Below, piece after piece: positions 45,581 through 56,330 of a stretch of DNA of 64,000 nucleotides. The notes under the pieces were generated by a model. The model was not told the origin of the DNA. It was given only the letters and a program-made list of their open reading frames with translations, and did no database searches. Position 1 is the first letter of the stretch. Each line of letters starts with the position of its first letter. A program made the position numbers and the translations under genes. The DNA lies in assembly GCA_009363875.1 (NCBI GenBank), contig CM018693.1:78604028-78668027 (forward strand), written 5' to 3'. Origin of the DNA: Mikania micrantha. Its lineage: Eukaryota > Streptophyta > Magnoliopsida > Asterales > Asteraceae.

Positions 45581-46289
45581 ATTTCAAATTGTTTTCTATT
45601 TTGTTAATTTTCAAAAAGAAATTCTGCTTTATTTTTACATGATCAGATTAGTTGAAATTGAAATTATAAGTTTGAGAACATTTATGTTTGATTAGTTATT
45701 CACAAATCGGGGATGTGTTCAAGTAAATGGATTATTATAAAGTGTTTTCATAATCTTGTTTTAAACTTATTTTTGACTAAGTGATAAATTTAAAAGGATA
45801 AGTATACTGACAATCATCTTAATCTTGTAATTTGCAGATAATATTTGAGATAATACATACAGATGTGTTGAAAATTGTAAAATAATATGATCTCATGTCA
45901 GGATCTTTCTCAAACAAAAAGATTTTATTTTTTTAGTGTAGTTATTTTGATAATTTTGTGGTTTATTTGTTCTGAAAATTTGAAAAATTCCAAAAAGATT
46001 TTAATTTTTTATCTGATGTTAAATCAATAATTTTTGATTATTTGTTTGACTTTGGAACAATTAAATATGATTTAGTTTTGAAATTAAAATAAAAATCAAG
46101 TTTTTGAAAAGGTTCGGCTGGTGAATGTTTGAGAAGGTTCGCAGGTAGGGTTCGTTGGTAAGGTTCGCCATTTAGGTTCGCTAGCTAGGTGTGTAGCTAG
46201 GTTCGCTGAAATGGTTCGCAAGATAGGTTCGTGACAATGGTTCGTTGAAAAAGGTTCGTTACCATGGTTCGCTGAAAAGGTTCGTGAGG

Positions 46290-46299
46290 TATATATATA
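46290..46299 (+). promoter_or_regulatory. Candidate internal promoter (TATA) for B third ORF
   Basis: TATATATATA sits inside an AGGTTCG array, as the LTR TATA box does. The E counterpart at 52120-52128 is also TATATATAT within the array. The ATG follows about 690 bp later, after a second word cluster, paralleling the distance from LTR TATA to gag. Confidence 0.45.
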
Positions 46300-46985
46300 C
46301 AGGGTTCGCGAATATGGTTCGTCACTTTCATCTTTTTTACAGACGACGAACCCTTAAGAAATTTTTTTTCGATTTTCGATCTTGGACCTCCCAGAATTTT
46401 TTGTTGTTATCATTAGATTCAGAATCATCTCGTGAACATTTCTAGGTAGAAATTTTGGAATTTGACCGAGTAATTTGAGAGATCTGAGTGATTTTAGAAG
46501 TTTTTAGATCGAATCTGTAATTTGACTTAAAACTGGTTAAAATCTAAAAATTGGACAAATCATCATCATTAAAGTTGTTCATCGGCATGTTTCGAACCTG
46601 GGTGTCAAATTTTATCATCAAATTCGATGTTTTGAAATTTTGATTTCAAACTTGGAAATGGTTCGCTGGTTGAACAGGTTCATGGGAATGAACAAAGGTT
46701 CGCCGAACCATACGGTTTGTTTGAATCTAAAAGGTTCGTGGCGAACCTCTGAATTTCCAATCAACCGAACCTTTTGGTCAAGGTTCGTTTGACCAACAGG
46801 TTCGTGTGATATAAGGTTCGTTCACATGAAGGTTCGCTCAAAAGGTTTGTCTGATGATTAGGTTCGTCTGATTTAGGTTCGTTCAACATTAGGTTCGTTT
46901 AAGAAAGATAGGTTCGCTGGTCTACTTAGAAATTTTTTTATTTTTTTAATTTTGTTTCTAATTGTTTTTATTTTTATTTGTAGAA

Positions 46986-49900
46986 ATGGCAAACCTAGTT
47001 TTCGGAGACAAAGATAATGTTTGTGCTTACTTGGATCCTACTACCAAGAACGGTCAAGATTTTCGTCCTATGATCGAGTTTCTCAGAAGATCAAGAATTT
47101 ATCATGCTATTTCCAGTTCGGTTCAAATTTACAGATCACATATTCAGAGTTTCTGGGGATCAGCAAGAGTTATTTCTGTGGATGATGTTTATGTGATAGA
47201 TGCAAATGTGCTTGGGCAAGCAATTCGTATATCTGAAGCTGATATTAGGAGGGTATTGCAATTTGGAGGAGAACCGGATGGTGTAACTCTCATTCCTGAA
47301 AGTTGCATCAAAGGTTGTTTTCTAAGGATTCGTTACTTTGGAGCTTATAAATCCATATCGGTGAAGAAGGGCAAGCTACCTCTGCAATACAAGTTCTTAG
47401 CTCATGTTCTACTTCATTGCCTGAGTATGAGGAAGGGAACTTTCGACGAGTTGAGAGATTTCATGAGGTCTGCTATGGTTGCTATTATATTGAACAAACC
47501 GTTCAATTTCTCCGGCATGATCTTCCGATACATGTGTGATAATGTGACGAAGGCTAAGGATAGATTTTATATGTATCCTAGGTTCGTACCGATGCTTATA
47601 GATGAAAGGATGCCTGAAGGGATGCTACCCAGGGAAGCAGGGGATCTTCTGAAACTTAAGCATATGACTGATTCCAGTTTGGGTCAAGTCAGAGTTTACT
47701 AGAGAACTGGGGATGCAGTTTTGGAGAAAGATTTGATAGGTCATTGTGCCAGGGCAAATTATGTTGCGCCTGAGAATGATGCCTGGAGGCATGAGGATTC
47801 AGAATCTGACAATGAAGATGTTGCAGCTGAGGATATTCAAGCACCACCTCAACCCCCACCAAGACAAAAACCAAGGAAGACTCCTGGTCAATCTTCTCAA
47901 TCTACTCCTCAAGCTAAATCATCACAAGAACAGAGTTCTCAGGAACCATTAGAAGTTGATATGTCTGAGAGGCAGACAGAGAATGTTATTGCTGATGATG
48001 ATGAAAATGAATCTTCTGACACAGAGTCAGAGTATGAGCTGGTTCAAGAAGGGAATCAGATGGTGAAGAGAATGAAGAGAAAGTTTGTTCAAAAGGCTGC
48101 TGAAGAAAGGGAAGAAAAAGATGATCCTATCTTTATACCTGAAGAGCCTGAATCTTCTAAGCCAAAGAAGATAAAGAGAATGGCCAAGAGAGGGCCTTAT
48201 GAGAAGAAAAAGACTAAGACTGATAAGACCACTGTGTCTTCTCCTGTGATTGCTACTTCAGTTCCTATTTCTGTTTCTCCGATTGTTACTACATCAGTTT
48301 CTGTTTCTGCTTCACTGGTCATTACTTCAGTTCCTGTGTCTATTATTCATGCATCTACTGTACAAACTCCTGAGTTTGTACAGGTAGCTTCTTTTACACC
48401 ATCTTTTGTGGAGGCTACTACTGTTTCTACATCATTACCAGAGACTGTTATTCCTCAGGATTCACTTCCTAGAGATGATTTATTTTCAGGACTTGATGAT
48501 CTTGGAGATATAAATTTCACTGATTATGATGATTCAGAGATTAAAAGAAGATTATCTGCTTTGTCTAAAGATTTTGAAGAATATAAGCAAGGAAAAGAAA
48601 AGGAGGTTGCTGAAAAACCATCTTCATCCACTTCTGGGCTGAATGAGTTAAAAGCTCAAATGGATCTGATGATAAAGTGGAAAGAACAAGAGGTTGCTGA
48701 GAAGAAAGTGTTGAAAGATAAAATTTCCGAGTTAGAATTTTTTTGTTAAAATGCAATATGATGATATTGTTGAGTTAAAGAATGAGAACATGGATTTAAG
48801 GATCAAGATAAGAGAGTTGGAGAAAAATATGACAAAGTCAGAAGCTTCAAGTTCTAAAGTTGAAAAGGTGGTGGTAGATTTGGATATTGATGAGGAGGAG
48901 AAGATAGAAGAAGAAGAGGAGGTTGACTATGGTGATACTGATGTTGATGAACATCATAATGATACTGATTTTGATGGTGATAGTGGAACAGGTGGTGATG
49001 CTGGTGGAGTTGTTGGAAGTTCTGGTAGTTTGAATTCTTTGACTAGAGCCATTGTGGTTTATACTTCTTCAAAGGTTTCTACTGATGCTGTTCCAGTTTC
49101 GTCTGTAGCTTCAGATAGGATTAGGGATTGTACTTCTGTTGAGTTTGAAGATTTGGACTTAATAGAATATCCTAAAAGGATTCTTGATTACTCGTTGCCT
49201 ACGTTTCTTGATTTGTTTAAAATGAATTCTGATATAGATTTGCAGAGAAACATTATTGAAGTTCAAGTTTATCAAGAAAAAGAAGAAGGAGAAATTTTGG
49301 GAGATTATTCAGTTCAAGATTATGAATCTGTACTTGATGATGATAAAGATGATGATGATTTGATGTTTGATTTTGAAGAATATGATGATACTGATTTGTC
49401 TGATTTTGATAAAGATGTTATTGATGAAGAATTGATGAATTTAAACATGATGAAGAAAATGTTTGAAGCTGGAAGTATGTCACGTACAACTTTGAATCCA
49501 ATTAAAGTAAAGACAAATATGGATTTATGGAATGAGATTCAAGATGAAACTAAGTACATTATTAATCATTTACGTTCTTTCAAGATTATGAGAGAAGAAT
49601 ATGAAGATAAAGATCCAGAAAACCTAACTCAACAATCCAAGAAGTTCAAAATTGGATCTAAATCCAAGATGATTGGAAGGATTATTAGTTATGGTTACTT
49701 TCATAACATTCCAGGGAGTTTAATGGATAAGGGTTGTTATGTAGTGAAAAGAATAGATGGATGTCAATATTTTGGCAAAGTGACTGATCTTATGAGTCTA
49801 CCATCGTTTGAATGCAAAGCTCTATCAAGATTGAGGATGATAAAACCTATTCAGACTCGACACAATGAGATTTTTGAGAATCTATTGAAGAAAGAAGCTT

Positions 49901-50481
49901 GATTGGGATGGAGTTTGTTGAATCCACAATTCAAAGAAAAATTTAAAGATTATGTAAAGCCAAATGTGTTCAAGAGACCAAGACTTAGAAAGATTGAACA
50001 AGATTGGAATCCATTCTTTAAATTTTGGTTTTATGATGAGAGGACTTCTGAAGGTGTAATTGTGTTAAAGCAAAATAATAATTGGAGAGTGATTCGGATG
50101 CTTGATCCTATTTGGATTGTAAATTGCTCTAAAGATGATATTGATTTACTCAACACTTCAGAGATATATGCTGAAGATGGTTATCATGATGTTGGAGTGA
50201 GCTACAAAGACATAGCAATTCAATTTCAGACCATTGCACAAATGTGTTACACATTGGGAATACATTCTGGTTGCAATTGGAAAGATGTGAATTATCTTTA
50301 TACTGAATTGATGCAAGTTCAGAAGGAGAGAGATGATAGAGATGCTAAGATTGAAGCCGAAAGGTTGGCAAAGATACCACGTTCGGTTGTTATACGAGCT
50401 GTGGATAATGTGGTTGGTAAAGTCGAAGAATCAAGTGGAGCTAAAGATAAAGTTGAAGAAACAGCTGAAGACAAAGACTGA
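46986..50481 (+). pseudogene. B third ORF, retrotransposon post-pol protein (stops, frameshift)
   Basis: It starts MANLVFGDKD at 46986 (the frame extends eight hydrophobic residues upstream, not conserved). Breaks: TAG at 47700-47702 (CAG in E), an extra T in a T-run near 48745, and TGA at 49900-49902 that keeps frame. Without these it would span about 1,165 codons. The N-terminal domain (about 240 residues) holds SHIQSFWGSAR, ISEADIRRVL, NFSGMIFRYM and YPRF. A Pro/Ser/acidic linker follows, then a coiled coil (about 48530-48840), an acidic stretch, and a C-terminal domain rich in aromatic residues (FFKFWFYDER). It is homologous to the F third ORF in the N-terminal domain only. No signal peptide, membrane span or known catalytic motif seen. 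Function unknown. Confidence 0.75.
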
Positions 50482-50502
50482 AGATTTTGATAGCAAACAT
50501 TT

Positions 50503-50510
50503 AGGGGGAG
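50503..50510 (+). promoter_or_regulatory. B polypurine tract
   Basis: AGGGGGAG lies two bases before the 3' LTR start. Confidence 0.88.
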
Positions 50511-50512
50511 TT

Positions 50513-51005
50513 TGTTAGTGCATATTTGTAATTGTTTGCTATTCAAAAGTTGTATTTATTTTGAGGTTGTAAAGGTTCGTTTAAAGGTTTGTCAAGGTTC
50601 GTTTTGCCCACGAACCTAGGCAGGTTCGGCGAACCTATTGTGTTGATAGGTTCGGCGAACCTATAAACCGTGAGATGGTTTGGCTAACGAACCTAATGGT
50701 TTGTTCAGCGAACCTTAGGGTTCGGCTGACGAACCTAAGGTTCGCTGGTCTGTAGTTTATATATAGTTGTTGTTTTTGTTTTTTTTAGAACTTAGACAGA
50801 ACTTTTGGATAGATCTGCTGATTCTCTCTGTGTGAGAAGTCAGTATAGTTGAGTGAATCTTGTAATCATTTGTTGATAAATACAAGATTTGTTTGATAAA
50901 TTGCTTATGATCTTCACTTTTATACATGTTAACAATGGATTCCGCACATGGTTAATAGTTCGTAGAGCTTGTTATTCGATCCTGAACGGTTTCACCAAAT
51001 CAACA
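50513..51005 (+). repeat. B 3' LTR (493 bp)
   Basis: It starts TGTTAGTGCATATTT and ends ACCAAATCAACA. It differs from the 5' copy at five positions by my reading and is followed by the target duplicate AACGG at 51006-51010. Confidence 0.95.
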
Positions 51006-51422
51006 AACGGTTTGTTCAATATAAGAGCCACCATAGCAGATCGCATGAAATCCCTTAGATCATCAAATGTGCCTTTCCTCATGCTCAGGCAGTGAAGTAT
51101 AACATGTGCAAGAAACTTGTACTGAAGAGGAAGCTTTCCCTTCTTCACAGAAATGGAGTTATAGGCTCCAAAATAGCGAATACGCAGAAAACAACCTTTG
51201 ATGCAACTTTCAGGAATGAGAGTTACACCATCAGGTTCACCTCCAAACTGTAATACCCTCCTAACATCAGCCTCTGATATATGAATTGCTTGTCCAAGCA
51301 CATTTGCATCAATCACATAAACATCATCAACCGAAATAACCCGAGCTGATCCCCAGAAGCTCTGAATATGAGATCTATATATCTGGCATGAATTGGAGAT
51401 AGCATAATACCAGGTTTGCCAT
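51006..51422 (-). pseudogene. E third ORF, upstream part
   Basis: The start ATG is at 51422 on the minus strand (MANLV, as in B). About 100 bp present in B are missing right after it, which shifts the frame to an early stop. The downstream frame (SHIQSFWGSAR, ISEADVRRVL) is open to NKPF, where element B splits it. The sequence resumes at 37336. Confidence 0.8.
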
Positions 51423-53501
51423 TTCTACAAATAGAAATAAAAACAATTAGAAACAAAATTAAAAAAAAATAAAACAAAACTTTAAAAATTCAAAAATTTC
51501 TAAAGTAGACCAGCGAACCTAATACTTTAGACGAACCTAATGTTAAACGAACCTAAATCAAACGAACCTAATCATCAGACAAACCTTTTGAACGAACCTT
51601 TATGTGAACGAACCTTATATCACACGAACCTGTTGGTCAAACGAACCTTGACCAAAAGGTTCGGTTGATTTGAAATCCAAAGGTTCGCCACGAACCTTTT
51701 AGATTCAAACGAACCTTTAAGGTTCGGCGAACCTTTGTTCATCCACACGAACCTGTTCATCAGCGAACCATTTTCAGATTTGAAATCAAAATTTCAAAAC
51801 ATCGTATTTGATGATAAAATTTGACACCCAGGTTCGAAACATGCCGATTAACAAATTTAATGAACATGGTTTGTCCCATTTTTAGATTTTAACCAATTTC
51901 AAGTCCATTTACAGGTTCGATCTTAAAAATCCTAAAATCGCTCAGATCTCTCAAATTAGCCGGTCAAATTCAAAAATTTCTACCAAGAAATGTTCACGAG
52001 ATGATTCTGATTCTAATAATGTCAATGAAAAAGTCTAGGAAATCCAGAATCAAAAATCTAAAAATCCTTCTTTCAGGTTCGCGAATGATGAAAGTGACGA
52101 ACCATTCTGACGAACCCTCTATATATATGTCACGAACCTTTTCCAGAAGAACCTTTCACAAGCCTTTGCTACGAACCTTTTTCAGCGAACCTTTTCACCG
52201 AACCATTTCAACGAACCTAGTAAGCGAACCTAGTCAGCGAACCTAACTAGTGAACCTTACTCCACGAACCATCTCAGCAAACCTTCTCCAAAACCCAGAC
52301 GAACCTTTTAAAATTTTGAATTTTTCTTTAAATTTCAAAACAAATTCATGTTCAATTATTCCGAAGTCAAACAAATAATCAAAAATTATTGATTTAACAT
52401 CAGATGAAAAAATAAAATCTTTTTGGAATTTTTTTTAAATTTTTAGAAAAATTAAACTACAAAATTAACAAAAGAACTACCCTACAAAAAATAAAATCTT
52501 TTTGTTTGAGAAAGATTCTGACATGAGATCATATTATTTTACAATTTTCAACACATCTGTCTGTATTATTTCAAATATAAACTGAAAATTACAAGTTTAA
52601 GATGATTGTCAGTATATTTATCCTTTTAAATTTATTAATTAGTCAAGAAATCAGTTTAAAACAAGATTATGAAAACACTTTATAATAATCTATTTACTTG
52701 AACACATCCCCGATTTGTGAATAACTAAATAAACATAAATGTTCTCAAAGTTATAATTTCAATTTTAACTAATCTGATCATGCAAAAATAAAGCAGAATT
52801 TCTTTTTGAAAATAACAAAATAGAAAACAATTTGAAATTGTTCAAAATCTTGGAATCAAGGTTGATACTTACGTATGCTCAAATGATCCAGAAAATGAAC
52901 GAAACAATAATTTAAGATTAAGCTTTTAACAATCAGTTCCATATTTTCATATACGCAGAGATTGTCCAAATCTTAATCAGAACCAAGAAAACAAATTTGA
53001 ATTGTTTAAAGCTATAACAATCAGGTCGATACGTAAGTATACCACAAAGAATGTTCCAGCTTTAAACTAAAATAAAAGAAAAACAAAATCAGAATTTTTT
53101 TAAAAAATAAACACATGATCAAACTAGTACTTTGACTTTTTGTTCAAGAACATTTTGTCAGAAAAATTACCACTCTTTCAGGACAAAACTAAGTACTGTA
53201 TTCTAAGCACCTGTTTCTTATAAAGTATAATCAAAACTTTGTTTAACCTTATCCTGACTTAGTTATAAACCTACTTTCATATCATACTTAATACTTGTAA
53301 TAATTAATTAACTTTTAATAACACATACAGATATGTTTCCAAATGCAAATAATGTACTATCATTTCTCATTAGAAGGTCAAATCAATTTCTCATATTTTT
53401 AATTTTTTTATGCTTTTGTATTTTTTTTTTAAATTTTCTCCCCCTAAAAACAAAAACACAAAAGAAAATAAAAAATCTGATGTTAATCCAATAAAAAATG
53501 A
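51423..53501 (-). other. E spacer between pol and third ORF
   Basis: Noncoding. On the plus strand, CGAACC clusters (51515-51775 and 52075-52310) surround a TATATATAT box at 52120-52128. Further on come the TACGTA-type repeats (about 52850-53045) and a minus-strand internal purine tract at 53438-53445. Same order as in B. Confidence 0.8.
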
Positions 53502-56311
53502 TTATGAAGGAATTTGAATATTGATTACCTCACCCATGACCCTGATCCCATTTAATTTGAGTAAATACTCAAAACGTTGTTTGTCAAAGGCCTTGGTGAG
53601 AAGGTCTGCCCTTTGCTCGTTTGTGTGTATCTTCACCACATCAATCAGTTTCTTTTCATAACAGTCACGTATGAAATGAAACCGAATATCAATGTGCTTG
53701 GAACGTGAATGATACACTGGATTCTTGGTAATTGCAATGGCAGCCTCGTTATCTACATGAATTGGGTAGATAAAAATTTCAGTCCATAGTCTCTCATCTG
53801 TTGTTGTATCCACAAGACTTGGGAACAACAACTGGCAGCTGCTACATATTCAGCTTCACATGTAGATGTAGCAACAGATGTTTGCTTCTTACACTGCCAA
53901 GAAACTAACCTCTCCCCCAAAAACTGTGCACCTCCAGTTGTAGATTTGGAGTCAGTCTTGCATCCTCCATAATCAGAATCACTTTAAGCATGGAAGGAGT
54001 AGTTATCATCCTTAGGATACCATAAACCGGTGTTTGGTGTACCCTTCAGATAACGTAAAATCCTCTTGACTGCAATCAGATGAGAAACCTTTGGTTTTGA
54101 TTGATAGCGAGCACAGGTACTTGTAGCGAATACAATATCTGGTCTAGAGGCCGTCAAATACATCAAGCTCCCGATCAGTCCACGATATAATGTAGCATCG
54201 ATTAGCTCCCCCTTAATATCCGGCTCAATCCCGTGATTGGGCTGAATGGGCGTGGAAATGGGTTTACAGTCAAGCATGCTAAACCGTTTTAACACATCTT
54301 GAATGTATTTGGTCTGTTGGATAAAAATACCATTATCAGACTGATCAATTTGCAAACCCAAAAAGAACTTGATGTCAGACATAGCACTCATCTCAAACTT
54401 CTCAATCATAACCTGTTTAAATTCTAAACACATCTGCTCATCGGTAGATCCGAAGATGATGTCATCCACATAGATCTGAACAAGGAGAATGTCCTTGCCC
54501 TTTTCCCGATAAAACAGAGTTTTGTCTATCTGACCCCTATTGAACCCGTGTTCAATAAGGTGAGTCGAGAGAGTCTCATACCAAGCTCGAGGAGCTTGAT
54601 GAAGACCATACAGTGCTTTGTCGAGGATATAGGCCTGATCCCGATGGATAGGATCCTCAAAGCCCGGTGGCTGACAAACGTACACTGTCTCCTTCAATAA
54701 ACCATAAAGGAATGCAGACTTAACATCCAGTTGAAAGACTTTAAACTTCCTGTGAGCAGCAAAAAATAAAAATAATCTTATCGCTTCAAGCCGCGCCACT
54801 GGTGCAAAAACCTCGTCATAATCAATTCTCTCTATCTGTTTGAACCCTTGAACAACCAAACGTGCCTTGTTTCGAACAATCACGCCTCTATCGTCTCGCT
54901 TACACTTCAACACCCAATCTACCAAATGCCAAACTCCCAGTTTCTGAAACTGATTAAGCTCCTCTTGCATGGCCTCCACCCAGGCAGGGTCACGCAGGGC
55001 TTCAGTTACAGACTTAGGCTCAATCTGAGAAACGAATGCAGAATGCATCCATAACTCTTGAGTCCCATGATTACGCTCCAGCTCGACATACAAACTCTCC
55101 TCGTTTGCAACTTGCCTTCTCGTCTGTACTCCAAAAGACAGGTCTCCAATGATTTGCTTCATAGGATGATTCACATGCACTCTAGACACTGGCACTTGCG
55201 GGACTCCAACACCGTGATCAAGATTTGTTATGTCGTTTGACAATCAGCACTCGGTTGAGAGTAAAACAGGCGGTCGCTACAGCTTCACTCCAGAAAGTAA
55301 TGGGCAGCTTAGAATCGGCAAGCATCGTCCGAGCAGACTCTATCAATGTTCGATTCTTCCTTTCAGCTACACCGTTCATTTGTGGTTCATACGGTGCACT
55401 AAATTGCTGTTGGATGCCCTTTGAATCACAGAATGCTTCCATGTTCTGATTCTTAAATTCTGTCCCATTGTCTGATCGAACACGCCTAACCCTCAGCTTG
55501 TACAAAGTCTCCAATCTGTTCACAAGCGACACAAAGTTTTCATAAGTTTCAGATTTAAATTTTAAGAACATAACCCATGAAAATCTAGAAAAATCATCGG
55601 TCACTACAAAACAATATGATTCACCCCCAATACTTTTCACATTAATCGGTCCAAACAGATCCATGTGAAGAAGTTCTAGAGGTTTATCAATAGAAAAAAT
55701 AGTTTTAGTCTTATGTGACCTCTTTTCTGTTTGCCTTTCTTACACGAAACACACACATCAGGTAATTTGAAATGTTTAACCTGTACACCATCAACCAAGT
55801 GATGGTGTACAAGATAATTCATCTTTCTGATGTGTATGTGACCCATTCTCCTGTGCCACGACCGAGTATCCTGCTCTGTGGCCTTCGACACCAAACAAGT
55901 CTCAACTTTGTTAACCGTCTCCGCCTTAGCCATGTCTAACACATGCAGATCTTTACACCTGTCTGCAGTCATCAGAATCCAGTCATCAGGAATTTTAATT
56001 CCTTGTTTGAGCACATAGCATTTCTTCTCGTCAAACAAAACCTTGTAACCTTTATCACTTATCTGAGACACACTCAAAAGATTATTAGTTAACTCTTTGC
56101 AGTAATTCACATTGTCAAAGGAAACATTACCATTAGTCAAACTACCACTCCCGGTAATCTGACCACCTTTGTCACCTGCAAATTTAACATAACATCCGTT
56201 CATCTCTCGAAAATCTTTCAACAAACTGATCTCTCCTGTCATATGCCGTGAATATCCACTATAAACAATCCATCGACTGTTGATATGGCCCGTGAATGCC
56301 ACCTGCACCAT
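53502..56311 (-). pseudogene. pol: Ty1/copia pol of E (active-site change, deletion, stops)
   Basis: It starts MVQVAF at 56311. The protease reads VYSGYSRH where A and B read DSGCSRH, so the catalytic Asp is lost. A frame change lies near 55670. The integrase core is present to VKRHNK (about 55225) and is then fused to the TNLDHGVG linker. About 500 bp present in B are absent (about 42640-43136). Reverse transcriptase with YVDD (about 54470) is open to a TAA near 53984 (TAC in B). RNase H is broken near 53770-53831 and resumes to 53502. Confidence 0.9.
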
Positions 56312-56330
56312 AAATTAAAACAAAATATGA

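Larger units (their letters stand above)
44893..46985 (+). other. B spacer between pol and third ORF
   Basis: Noncoding, about 2.1 kb. An internal purine tract AGGGGGAG lies at 44950-44957. Three TACGTA-type repeats lie at 45369-45580. CGGGGATGTGTTCAAGTAAA lies near 45709. From about 46108 the AGGTTCG array returns, with a TATA box at 46290-46299 and a second word cluster near 46665-46915 before the ATG. Order and spacing imitate the LTR plus gag leader. Confidence 0.8.
37337..51005 (+). mobile_element. B: full-length Ty1/copia (Sirevirus-like) element
   Basis: It has two 493-bp LTRs, a primer site, gag, pol, a spacer, a third ORF, a purine tract and the perfect target duplication AACGG (37332-37336 and 51006-51010). 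I count five differences between the LTRs (about 1%). At the commonly used plant LTR rate of 1.3e-8 per site per year that gives roughly 0.4 million years. The frames already hold several stops and shifts. Confidence 0.95.

Noticed and set aside
46962..46985. Hydrophobic start (MFLFLFVE) of the third ORF as a signal peptide
   Set aside because: It is only eight residues translated from a T-rich leader. The conserved start is MANLV, and no cleavage region follows.
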